This document shows positions 8,636 to 16,615 of a DNA stretch of 64,000 bases, in pieces. The notes beneath the pieces were generated by a model, which was given only the letters and a program-made list of their open reading frames with translations, made no database searches and was not told where the DNA came from. Source of the DNA: Thalassotalea_H sp040779345 (GTDB lineage: Bacteria > Pseudomonadota > Gammaproteobacteria > Enterobacterales > Alteromonadaceae). Made by a program: the position numbers and the translations under genes. Where the stretch lies: assembly GCA_040779345.1 (NCBI GenBank), contig JBFONU010000012.1:1-64000 (forward strand). Direction: 5' to 3'. Position 1 is the first letter of the stretch; each line of letters starts with the position of its first letter.

Positions 8636-9115
8636 ATTAAAAATTTTATAAAACAATTCGTGATGGTGTCACTCATTACAATAGCAGGATGTAGTTCAGC
8701 GGGGATATCTTCAATGGACAAACAAAGAATAGAAAAAGAAGTATTGTTAGCATTTAATGGTTTAGTTGACGCGTCAAAATCACTGGAAGCAAAGCGGTAT
8801 TTTGAATATTTCGATAAAGAAAAGTTTACAGGGCTTAATGCTGACGGCACGGTTTGGCATTCAATACAAGAATTAGAAACGATGATCACTCAGGGATTTT
8901 CTATGGTTGAAAAGGTGACTGCTTTAGAGTTTAAAAACGTTAAAGTAACCGTTATCTCTAGTGATACTGCCATTCTCGTTAATGAATACATCCAGTCTAC
9001 ATTTCTAAAAACTGGTGATATTGTTAAAGGCGCGGGTGGGGGAACACAAGTTTGGGTTAAATCTAACAATGTATGGAAACTGGTCAGTGTTTCTGCAAGT
9101 GCTGCTGGACATTAA
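8636..9115 (+). CDS. Small lipoprotein with SnoaL/DUF4440-like (NTF2-fold) domain; probable ATT start
   Basis: About 159 residues. A lipoprotein signal with lipobox ITIAGC precedes a domain resembling SnoaL/DUF4440 proteins (helix EVLLAFNGLVDASKSLEAKRYFEYF, then W-H-S, then a final strand VWVKSNNVWKLVSVS), a fold used as ligand-binding or enzyme scaffold. Starts at GTG 8660 or ATG 8663 would leave a signal peptide with no basic n-region and no ribosome-binding site. In the same frame an ATT at 8636 is preceded at 6 bases by GGAG (8626-8629) and yields the n-region KNFIKQF, so ATT is the likely start. The ATG at 8631 is in another frame, lies one base from GGAG and stops after six codons. A frameshift is the alternative explanation. 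Confidence 0.6.
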   Translation: MKNFIKQFVMVSLITIAGCSSAGISSMDKQRIEKEVLLAFNGLVDASKSLEAKRYFEYFDKEKFTGLNADGTVWHSIQELETMITQGFSMVEKVTALEFKNVKVTVISSDTAILVNEYIQSTFLKTGDIVKGAGGGTQVWVKSNNVWKLVSVSASAAGH

Positions 9116-9187
9116 TTTTTAGTAAGTGACTGATTGCCAGTGCAGGTTATTTTTTAACTCGAGGTCAGCGTTTACTTTATTTAAAAT

Positions 9188-9244
9188 AAACAACTCATAA
9201 CAAAAGTTCGTATTACATTTTATCTGAGTTGTTTAAAAATGTGT
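9188..9244. terminator. Possible bidirectional hairpin between convergent genes
   Basis: AAACAACTCA (9188-9197) is complementary to TGAGTTGTTT (9235-9244), but the loop is 37 bases. It sits between the convergent lipoprotein and comEA-like genes. Weak as a terminator. Confidence 0.3.
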
Positions 9245-9269
9245 GATGAGTACAGTCACTTAAAATGGC

Positions 9270-9587
9270 TTAAATTTTCAAGCGATTTTTGTTTTCTTCA
9301 ATGACATGTTGACCAATACCTTGCACCTTCAATAGATCATTAATACTTTTAAAGTCACCATTTTCTTGTCGGTAATTAATAATGGCTTGTGCTTTCTTTT
9401 TACCGATACCTTTTAGTGCTAATAACTCTTTAGGGTCGGCTTGATTAATATTGATGACTAACACTTGTTGGTTGGCCGTTTCTGCTATCAAGGCTTTTTT
9501 CATTGATTGTTTATCAGAGAAGGCAAGACTAGTAAGTGAAGTGATCGTAGCTAAAAAAATTGTGATGCATATAAATAAATTTTTCAT
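9270..9587 (-). CDS. Secreted ComEA-like helix-hairpin-helix protein
   Basis: A 105-residue protein with a signal peptide (MKNLFICITIFLATITSLTS) and a C-terminal double helix-hairpin-helix (VNINQADPKELLALKGIG..KA..II.YR..NGDF.SI.DLL.VQGIG). Family members are periplasmic DNA-binding proteins; ComEA captures DNA in natural transformation, and short versions are common in marine gammaproteobacteria. The ATG at 9587 has AAGGA 8 bases upstream; the longer open frame upstream lacks a signal. It lies 140 bases downstream of the last export permease on the same strand. No other competence gene is in the window, so a transformation role is inferred only. Confidence 0.82.
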   Translation of the reverse strand: MKNLFICITIFLATITSLTSLAFSDKQSMKKALIAETANQQVLVININQADPKELLALKGIGKKKAQAIINYRQENGDFKSINDLLKVQGIGQHVIEENKNRLKI

Positions 9588-9727
9588 GATTGATATCCTT
9601 ATAAATTGAGTTCCATTAGTCACTTCATTTAGCTTGAACAGTAAAAACTGACTAAATGCATAAAGCAACTTAGATAGGTTTAGAAGTGAATAGAGGCTTT
9701 GTCAATCAAGGGAATAATATTAAAAAC

Positions 9728-10924
9728 TTATTCTGCTCTTAAAGCGTCTATAGGAAGTAATTTAGACGCATTTAACGCCGGGTAAAAGCCGGCCAGTAAT
9801 CCGATGATGGCGGAGAATATGATGGCGGCGAATAATATGCTGAAATTAATGTCTATAGGTACGGCGGGAAGTAATAGTTTTGTGGTTACTAATAGAACCA
9901 AAACGATTAAATAGCCGACAAAACCACTGAAAATCGCCAATAACATGGCTTCACTTAAAAATAACGTTCTCACTTGAGCCGAAGAAAAACCAAGTGCTCG
10001 TAGTAAACCAATTTCACTGGTGCGCTCTGTCACCGTAATGGTCATTATCGTCGCAATACCCACGGCACCCACCACAAGAGAAATCATGCCTAAGCCTGCT
10101 CCGGCCATTTTGATGATCACTAATATTTTATCTAAACTTTTCAACATGTCATCTTGCGTGACTAAGGTAAAATCTTCTATGCCGTGCCGTGTGATCAAAC
10201 GCTTTTTAATGATGCTTGAAATTGTACTAGCGGTTAATCCCTGCTGATAGAAAATATCGAGCTCCATTAAACTTTCTCGATTGAATAATTGCATTGCTTT
10301 TGCCGAAGGGATGTAGATCATGTCATCAAGATCTTGCCCCATAAATTGTCCTTTTTCTTTTAATACACCAACCACTCTGAACCGTTGACTACCTACATGA
10401 ATGTTTTTTCCTACAGCCGTTGAATGGGCAAATAATTCTTGCTTTAACTTTGCCCCTAACACCGCGAAACTTCGAGGTTGGAGAATATTATCTTCCGGTA
10501 GAAAAATACCTTGTGAAATCGCTAATTTCCAAGCTTTTGCAGCCATATGACCAACACCAGCGACTTCAGTATATCGAGCATTTTGATGATATTTGATTTT
10601 TGCCGTTCCCATCACCACGGGAACAACATATTCAACTTCTTTAAGTTTTTGCAGGTATTCGCTGTCATTTAACGTCAATGGTCTTACTGTATTAAGTAAT
10701 CCACCTAAACCAAAGGTTTCGGTTTTACCTGGAGATATGGCTAATATGTTGCTGCCAAACTGAGTGAACTCTTTCATCACATAATTTCTCATGCTTTCAC
10801 CAATAGAGTTCATCAAAACCACTGCTGCCATGCCCGTTGCAAATCCAGCGATTGTTAAACCTGCTCTTAATTTTTGTGAAAATATAGAGGTTTTTGTCCA
10901 GTGAAGTAAATCAACAAATCGCAT
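9728..10924 (-). CDS. MacB-like ABC transporter permease, second of two
   Basis: A 398-residue protein with the MacB_PCD/FtsX layout: one N-terminal helix (about 22-42), a large periplasmic domain, and three C-terminal helices ending in a PxxAxxLLPIDALRAE tail. The motif TERTSEIGLLRALGFS marks the FtsX coupling helix region. The frame extends 48 codons upstream within the previous gene, but MRFVDLLHW at the ATG (10924) is the conserved start; a G-rich ribosome-binding site lies just upstream. Its ATG overlaps the stop of the preceding permease (TAATG), so the two are probably made in equal amounts as a heterodimer served by the ATPase at 12167-12880. Confidence 0.85.
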   Translation of the reverse strand: MRFVDLLHWTKTSIFSQKLRAGLTIAGFATGMAAVVLMNSIGESMRNYVMKEFTQFGSNILAISPGKTETFGLGGLLNTVRPLTLNDSEYLQKLKEVEYVVPVVMGTAKIKYHQNARYTEVAGVGHMAAKAWKLAISQGIFLPEDNILQPRSFAVLGAKLKQELFAHSTAVGKNIHVGSQRFRVVGVLKEKGQFMGQDLDDMIYIPSAKAMQLFNRESLMELDIFYQQGLTASTISSIIKKRLITRHGIEDFTLVTQDDMLKSLDKILVIIKMAGAGLGMISLVVGAVGIATIMTITVTERTSEIGLLRALGFSSAQVRTLFLSEAMLLAIFSGFVGYLIVLVLLVTTKLLLPAVPIDINFSILFAAIIFSAIIGLLAGFYPALNASKLLPIDALRAE

Positions 10925-12129
10925 TAGCCCCCCCTTAGTGCGATAACAGGATCTTGTTTCGCGGCGTGTGAGGCAGGGAGCCAAGAAAACACAACGCCAA
11001 CTAAAATGGCTAAACAGGCACTTGCCAAAGTGGCCCACCAAGGGATGGCTAAAGGAAAACTTGGCCAAAAATGAGCGACGATTGCTACGGCGCTATACCC
11101 AATAATAATGCCAATGAATACCCCTAAACTGACCAATAAAATGGACTCGGTTAAAAATAAATGTCTTACTTCCTTTTGACTTGCGCCAAGGGCTTTTAAT
11201 AAACCGATTTCATTCTTTCTACGGCTTACGGAAATGTAACTGACATTCATGATCAAAAAGCCTGCGACAATTAGGCTAATGGCTGCAATAGCGCCTATAG
11301 AGGCGGTAACAATGGTTAGTATGTTATTAAATGAATTAAGTAAGGCATTTTGACTCAAAATAGATATGTCATCTTCTCCGTCATGGCGTTTACGAATAAC
11401 TTCCCTCATTTTATTTTCGGTATAGCTTTCACTACCAGAGTGTTTTAATGCAAAGAGTATCCGAAAGAGGCTAGGAGAATTAAATAGCTTTTCTGCTGAA
11501 CGAATGGGAATAATCGCCATATCTCGCATATCAAGCCCCATAGATTCGCCGCGCTCTTCGAGTAAACCTATAACACGAAAACGCTGTCCTGAAATTTTTA
11601 TCCATTGACCGATTGCTTGCGTTTGACCGAACAATAGTTCTTTAACTTTTGAGCCTAAAATACACACCGATGACGCTAAGTTTTCACTTGATGGCGGTAA
11701 TATTTTACCCAAGCTCAATGATAATTGCCTGACAGTGAAAAAGTCTGGCGTGCTACCTAAGGTAATGACTTCACGGCTTACCCCTTGATGATTTATAAGT
11801 GCGGTGCCCACAATAATAGGCGCTGTGGCGGCAATGGTATGAATTTTACTTAAAGCATTCGCGTCTTCAATGGTTAGATCTCTGGGCGAGGTACCATAAA
11901 TTGGCACAGAGCCACCTGTGGTTTCCTTTTTCCCGGGTAAAACGACAAGCACTTGATTACCCAATGAGGAAAATTCTAGCTTGATAAAACGACGTGCGCC
12001 TTCGCCTAAACTGGTCAGTAATAAAACCGACGTTACGCCAATAGCAACAGCTAACAATAATAATAGTGTGCGCATTTTATGGCGGATAAGCGCTGTGTAG
12101 CTGTATTGCCAAGTATCGATTAGTCGCAT
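10924..12129 (-). CDS. MacB-like ABC transporter permease, first of two
   Basis: A 401-residue paralogue of its neighbour with the same single helix, periplasmic MacB domain and three-helix C-terminus (SRRKNEIGLLKALGAS motif, tail PASHAAKQDPVIALRGG). The family works with a cytoplasmic ATPase and a periplasmic adaptor to push substrates such as macrolides, peptides or lipoproteins toward TolC. Unlike MacB, the ATPase is a separate polypeptide here. It lies 37 bases after the ATPase gene in the four-gene operon adaptor-ATPase-permease-permease. The substrate is unknown. Confidence 0.85.
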   Translation of the reverse strand: MRLIDTWQYSYTALIRHKMRTLLLLLAVAIGVTSVLLLTSLGEGARRFIKLEFSSLGNQVLVVLPGKKETTGGSVPIYGTSPRDLTIEDANALSKIHTIAATAPIIVGTALINHQGVSREVITLGSTPDFFTVRQLSLSLGKILPPSSENLASSVCILGSKVKELLFGQTQAIGQWIKISGQRFRVIGLLEERGESMGLDMRDMAIIPIRSAEKLFNSPSLFRILFALKHSGSESYTENKMREVIRKRHDGEDDISILSQNALLNSFNNILTIVTASIGAIAAISLIVAGFLIMNVSYISVSRRKNEIGLLKALGASQKEVRHLFLTESILLVSLGVFIGIIIGYSAVAIVAHFWPSFPLAIPWWATLASACLAILVGVVFSWLPASHAAKQDPVIALRGG

Positions 12130-12166
12130 CAGTTACTCACAACATGCAATACTTGCTAGGTGAATA

Positions 12167-12880
12167 CTATCTTTCATCGTTGTTCGGCTTTGTTTTATTG
12201 GTGCTGTCTTTCACTATTTCACCATCGACCATTGTTAATTGTCGGTGTGCTCGTTTTCCTAATGTTTTATCATGAGTCACCATAATTAAGGTAATGCCCT
12301 TATTATTTAGTGCTTCAAGTAACTTGATCACCTCATGACCGGAAGATTGATCTAAATTTCCTGTGGGCTCATCCGCGAGTAAAATTTGAGGGGACATCAC
12401 CAACGCCCTGGCAATTGCCACTCTTTGTAACTGGCCACCTGAAAGTTGTTTAGGTAAGTGGTTTTTCCGCTGCGCTATGCCAAGTTGCTCAAATAAGGGC
12501 TGAATGATCAGCTCACGTTGTTTGTTCGTTTTTCCATCAAGCATTAAAGGTAAAGCGGCATTCTCAAATGCTGTTAAGCGAGGTATTAAGTGGAAATTTT
12601 GAAAAATAAAACCAATATGCTCGCGTCTTAGTTTTGCTCTCACCTCTTCGTCTAGATTATTAGGTTGGTTATTAAATAACTGATAGTGTCCGGTATCGGG
12701 TTGATCTAACAGACCGATCATATTAAGCAATGTTGATTTTCCTGAGCCTGACGGTCCCATGATGGAAATATAATCACCGGCATTTATCGTCAGAGAAACA
12801 TCCCGTAAAACAGGTAGCGCTTGTTCTCCTACTTGATAAGTTTTATTCATGCCTTTGATCTGAATAACTGGCTCTGGCAC
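12167..12880 (-). CDS. ABC transporter ATP-binding protein, MacB/LolD type
   Basis: A 237-residue ATPase with Walker A GPSGSGKST, Q-loop FQNFHLIPRLTAFEN, signature LSGGQLQR, Walker B ILLADEP and H-loop VTHD. It energises the two downstream permeases. The start is a GTG at 12880 that overlaps the TAG of the adaptor gene (TAGTG), with AGGA about 10 bases upstream; this is the same overlap form as ybbA/ybbP. Close relatives are LolD and the NBD of MacB. The gene order identifies it as part of a tripartite exporter rather than lipoprotein release. Confidence 0.88.
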   Translation of the reverse strand: MPEPVIQIKGMNKTYQVGEQALPVLRDVSLTINAGDYISIMGPSGSGKSTLLNMIGLLDQPDTGHYQLFNNQPNNLDEEVRAKLRREHIGFIFQNFHLIPRLTAFENAALPLMLDGKTNKQRELIIQPLFEQLGIAQRKNHLPKQLSGGQLQRVAIARALVMSPQILLADEPTGNLDQSSGHEVIKLLEALNNKGITLIMVTHDKTLGKRAHRQLTMVDGEIVKDSTNKTKPNNDER

Positions 12881-14025
12881 TAGTTTTTATCCTGTTTTTT
12901 AGCGTGACTGATTGCTTTTACACCAGCTTCAACCCCTGAAAGCCCTATGGAAGCAACCACGTTGTCTTGTTGAGATAAGCCGGAAATGATCTCAGTAAAT
13001 TGCCAGTTACTTATACCGATATTAACGTTACGTTCTTCAATGATGTTTTGGCTATTGACCACTAATACATGATTGTTATTGATAATTAAATCAGAAGGGA
13101 TCCGCAAAACTTGTAACTTCTCGGCAAGGATCACTTCAATATCCGCGCTATAGCCCGCTAAAAAGTGGGGCGTTTGATGTTCATTAATGTCGACTTCAAC
13201 AGTGACAGTGCGAGCTTGTTTTTCAAAGTCTTGAACATAGGGAGATATGCGCCTTAAGGTGCCTAAAAATGATTGACCTCTAAATGCATCTAAAGTTATT
13301 TTTACCGGCTTGCCTATGGTTAATCGCGATGCATCAACTTCATCAATGGGGGCGGTAACGTAATGACAGTCTTCTGTTAATATATCAACGGCTGGAGGTG
13401 TTGCAACCCCAGGAGGTGAAGGAGTGGTATATTCGCCAACTTCCCCGGTGATTTCAGCCACAATCCCCGAAAAAGGGGCTATTAGGTAAGTTTGCTCAAT
13501 ATAAGCATCAATATTACTCACACTTGCTTGATGCGCTAAATATTGTGAGGTAAAGGCTTGGCAGTTAGCTTTTGCGGCATCAGCCGTTGCTTGCGCTTGT
13601 TCAAGGTTTTCTTGCGAGGTTAGCTTTTGTGCTAGTAACGTTTTTTGCCTTTGGGCGTCTAATTGCGCTTGATCAGATAAGATACAAGCACGTTTTTTAT
13701 TACTGTTACTGGCTGATAAAAGCGCGATTATTTCTTGTTTTTTGGTTAGCTTGTCTTTGTTCCATAAAGAGAGTAGTAGATCGCCTTTGGCGACTTTGTC
13801 ACCTTCTTTAACGGCTATGTTCTCTATTTGCCCGCCAATAGGTAAAGACATTCTAGCCCGTTGACAAGCGGTAATAGTTCCCGCCCTTGTGTTTGCAATG
13901 GTTTGCTCTACGTTGCCAATACTTGCATTAACGGTGTCAACCGTAATAACTTTTTCTTGAGAAAACCAAACATATAATGCCGTTATCGTGATAACTAGCA
14001 GTATCCAGCGGAGCCATTTCCACAT
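12880..14025 (-). CDS. Periplasmic adaptor (HlyD/MacA-like membrane fusion protein)
   Basis: A 381-residue protein with an N-terminal membrane anchor (residues 4-20, WLRWILLVITITALYVW), a first lipoyl half (residues 55-85, IENIAVKEGDKVAKGDLLLSL), a coiled-coil hairpin (about 85-160, Gln/Ala-rich), a second lipoyl half (IAPFSGIVAEITGEVGEYTTP) and beta-barrel domains. It is the first gene of the exporter operon and should link the permeases to an outer-membrane TolC channel, which is not encoded here. The run PSPPGVATPPAVDIL after the lipoyl domain is a Pro-rich insertion. No promoter was identified in the 100 bases between it and mgsA. Confidence 0.87.
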   Translation of the reverse strand: MWKWLRWILLVITITALYVWFSQEKVITVDTVNASIGNVEQTIANTRAGTITACQRARMSLPIGGQIENIAVKEGDKVAKGDLLLSLWNKDKLTKKQEIIALLSASNSNKKRACILSDQAQLDAQRQKTLLAQKLTSQENLEQAQATADAAKANCQAFTSQYLAHQASVSNIDAYIEQTYLIAPFSGIVAEITGEVGEYTTPSPPGVATPPAVDILTEDCHYVTAPIDEVDASRLTIGKPVKITLDAFRGQSFLGTLRRISPYVQDFEKQARTVTVEVDINEHQTPHFLAGYSADIEVILAEKLQVLRIPSDLIINNNHVLVVNSQNIIEERNVNIGISNWQFTEIISGLSQQDNVVASIGLSGVEAGVKAISHAKKQDKN

Positions 14026-14127
14026 CGCAATATTCCATTAGTGAACATAGCTTCATACTAGGCGAAAATTATATTTACAACAATGATCTAGCTTATGATT
14101 ATTGTTTAAAAAGTGTAAGTGACTTGG

Positions 14128-14583
14128 TTAACTTCTTGACTGAATATATTGCTGATAATCAGGGATAGATTTTTGATAGCGACTTGAAAATAATGGCGAG
14201 GTGATCAGTAAATCGGCAGTCGCTCGGTTACACGCAACGGGAATATTCCACACCGCCGCTAAGCGCAATAGGGCTTTTACATCAGGATCATGTGGTTGTG
14301 CTTCTAAGGGATCCCAAAAGAAAATCATGATGTCGACTTTTTGTTCGGTGATCAATGCACCTATTTGTTGATCGCCCCCTAGCGGCCCACTGATTAGCTT
14401 ATTGATTGTTAAATCAGTATTAGTTTCAAGATGCAAACCTGTTGTACCGGTTGCATATAAGGTATGAGGCATTAACTCTGCTTGGTATTTTTTACACCAA
14501 TCAATTAACTCTCCTTTCATATTGTCGTGAGCAACTAAAGAAATGGCTTTGATTTTTGGGGATTCTACATTGATGTATTGCAT
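14128..14583 (-). CDS. mgsA: Methylglyoxal synthase
   Basis: A 151-residue cytosolic enzyme that converts dihydroxyacetone phosphate to methylglyoxal and phosphate, relieving sugar-phosphate stress. The sequence follows E. coli MgsA closely: LVAHDNMK, ATGTTG phosphate-binding loop, SGPLGGDQQIGA with the catalytic Asp, and FFWDPLEAQPHDPDVKALLR. Its length equals that of E. coli MgsA. It is a probable single gene, upstream of the exporter operon and downstream of ybaK on the same strand. Confidence 0.95.
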   Translation of the reverse strand: MQYINVESPKIKAISLVAHDNMKGELIDWCKKYQAELMPHTLYATGTTGLHLETNTDLTINKLISGPLGGDQQIGALITEQKVDIMIFFWDPLEAQPHDPDVKALLRLAAVWNIPVACNRATADLLITSPLFSSRYQKSIPDYQQYIQSRS

Positions 14584-14629
14584 AATATGAGTCTCAAGTA
14601 TAGTTGTTTAAATTCACTAATGTGACTGA

Positions 14630-15097
14630 TTAAGCGGTGATTATGACACAACTAGCTTGTGTAATCTTCACGAGTTGCTCAGGAGAGATTTCTATTTCTA
14701 ACCCTCTTTTACCCCCACTAACAAAAATGCTAGTAAAGGCTTTACTTGATGCATCAATAATAGTGGCTAAGCGTTTTTTTTGACCAATAGGACTAACGCC
14801 TCCCAAAATATAGCCTGTTGTGGCTTGCACACGCTTGGGATCCGCCATGCTGATCTTTTTGCATTTTAATGATTTTGCAAGGCACTTTAAACTCAGTTGC
14901 TTTTCAACAGGGATAATGGCAACGGCGAGTTGATGACTCTCACTTTCAACCACTAAGGTTTTAAAAATCCGCTCACTATCTACAGCAAGTTTTTCTGCCG
15001 CTTCAAGGCCATAAGAGGGGGCAGACTCATCATGATGGTATTGGTGCAATTGATATTCAATATTTAATTGCTCAAGTAGATTGATAGCTGGTGTCAT
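14630..15097 (-). CDS. ybaK: Cys-tRNA(Pro)/Cys-tRNA(Cys) deacylase YbaK
   Basis: A 155-residue member of the YbaK/EbsC family, which hydrolyses Cys-tRNA(Pro) formed by prolyl-tRNA synthetase. Visible landmarks are ESESHQLAVAIIPVEKQLSLKCLAK, the active-site Lys region KCKKISMAD, TGYILGGVSPIGQKK with the conserved GGxSPxG loop, and FVSGGKRGLEIEISPEQL. Its length is close to the E. coli protein. It lies 46 bases upstream of mgsA and is divergent from sbcD. Confidence 0.92.
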   Translation of the reverse strand: MTPAINLLEQLNIEYQLHQYHHDESAPSYGLEAAEKLAVDSERIFKTLVVESESHQLAVAIIPVEKQLSLKCLAKSLKCKKISMADPKRVQATTGYILGGVSPIGQKKRLATIIDASSKAFTSIFVSGGKRGLEIEISPEQLVKITQASCVIITA

Positions 15098-15310
15098 TAT
15101 GTTATTACTTTTGATTATTATTAACTCAAATAAAGCGCTTTAAGTATTGCTGATTTTGACAACAATTTGAATGATTAATATTTCTAAATGAATCAAATAC
15201 TAACCTGAATAGTTAAGTGACTAAAGCAAATTACAAATGTGATATTTATCTGATGTAAAGTAAGGTAGAATTTTACAGATAATAACTTTAGTTAATCGAT
15301 TTATTTTTTC

Positions 15311-16615
15311 ATGGCATTTCGTGTTTTACATACCTCTGATTGGCATCTAGGCCAATTCTTTTACGGCAAAAGCCGCGCTAATGAACATCAGAAATTTCTT
15401 TCATGGCTGTTAAACCAAATAGTAACGCTTAAAGCTGATGCGGTTATTGTTGCTGGAGATATTTTTGATACCGGCACACCGCCAAGTTATGCCCGCGAAA
15501 TGTATTTTGATTTTATTGTTAAAATTCACCAGCTTGGCTGCCAATTAATTGTATTAGCCGGAAATCATGACTCTGTGGCGATGTTAGGGGAGTCTAAAGC
15601 GTTATTATCGCAGTTGTCTTGTCACGTGATCACTTCGGCAAGTGAACAAACTGAATCACAAGTCCTTTCATTAAAAAATACATCGTCTCAATTACAAGCC
15701 GTGGTTTGCGCTATTCCTTTTATCAGGCCTCGTGATGTTGTGTTAAGCCAAGCGGGCCAAACAGCAAAAGAGAAACAACAAGCTTTACAACAAGCAATTA
15801 CTGAGCATTACCAACGGCTTTATGAACAAGCAAAGGGGATTGCAAAAGATGATGTACCAATTATCGCGACCGGACATTTAACAACTGTTGGGGTGAGCAC
15901 CTCAGAGTCAGTGAGGGATATTTATATTGGCACTTTAGAAGCTTTTCCTGCACATGGTTTTCCTGATGTTGACTATATTGCTTTAGGTCATATCCATAAA
16001 AGCCAAAAGGTCGCAAAGAGTGAGCACATCCGCTATTGCGGCTCACCAATCCCACTCAGTTTTGATGAAGCAAAACAAGATAAAAATATCCTGCTGGTTG
16101 AGTTTGATAAAAATAAATTATCTAAGGTGACAGAAATACTTGTGCCGAGGTTTCAGCCAATGGCGATGTTAAAAAGTCATTTAGATGCCCTAGAAAATGA
16201 TGTTAAAGCATTGGTCAGCTTAATGAGTCCGGTAACTCAAGATATTTGGCTGGATATTGAAATTGAAAGCGCCGATTACTTGGCTGATCTAAGTCATAAA
16301 ATTGAGCGGATCACGGAAGCTTTTCCCGTCGAGGTTTTGTTAACACGTCGTAGTAAAAAATCTCGCCAATTAATGACTACATCAAAGACCAAGGTGACTT
16401 TGGAAGAACTTAAAATATCCGATGTGTTTGAAACGCGAATAAATGAAGAAAACTGGCAAACTGAACAAGAGCTTGCAAGAAAAGTGCGTTTGAATGATTT
16501 GTTTTTAAATACCGTTTCGCAAGTTGAGTCGCAATTAACCTCAAAAGAAGTGAATAACAAAGGTGAATCTTCTGCAGAAAGACAAACCATAAAACCTCAA
16601 GGCGCACAATCATGA
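15311..16615 (+). CDS. sbcD: Exonuclease subunit SbcD (Mre11-type)
   Basis: A 434-residue metallophosphoesterase that forms with SbcC the nuclease which cleaves DNA hairpins and palindromes at forks. Metal-binding motifs are visible in order: HTSDWHLGQ (7-15), AGDIFDTG, LAGNHDS, GHLTT and GHIHKSQ. The C-terminus carries the SbcD capping domain. The last four bases overlap the sbcC start (ATGA), typical of the coupled pair. The start ATG follows a short AT-rich leader; no strong ribosome-binding site is evident. Confidence 0.95.
   Translation: MAFRVLHTSDWHLGQFFYGKSRANEHQKFLSWLLNQIVTLKADAVIVAGDIFDTGTPPSYAREMYFDFIVKIHQLGCQLIVLAGNHDSVAMLGESKALLSQLSCHVITSASEQTESQVLSLKNTSSQLQAVVCAIPFIRPRDVVLSQAGQTAKEKQQALQQAITEHYQRLYEQAKGIAKDDVPIIATGHLTTVGVSTSESVRDIYIGTLEAFPAHGFPDVDYIALGHIHKSQKVAKSEHIRYCGSPIPLSFDEAKQDKNILLVEFDKNKLSKVTEILVPRFQPMAMLKSHLDALENDVKALVSLMSPVTQDIWLDIEIESADYLADLSHKIERITEAFPVEVLLTRRSKKSRQLMTTSKTKVTLEELKISDVFETRINEENWQTEQELARKVRLNDLFLNTVSQVESQLTSKEVNNKGESSAERQTIKPQGAQS

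Noticed and set aside
10925..11068. 48-codon extension of the second export permease
   Set aside because: It overlaps the 3' coding part of the first permease; the family start MRF.DL coincides with the ATG at 10924.
15235..15255. TGTGA-N6-TCtGA sequence upstream of sbcD as a CRP site
   Set aside because: Only one half-site is good, and such matches are frequent in AT-rich intergenic DNA.
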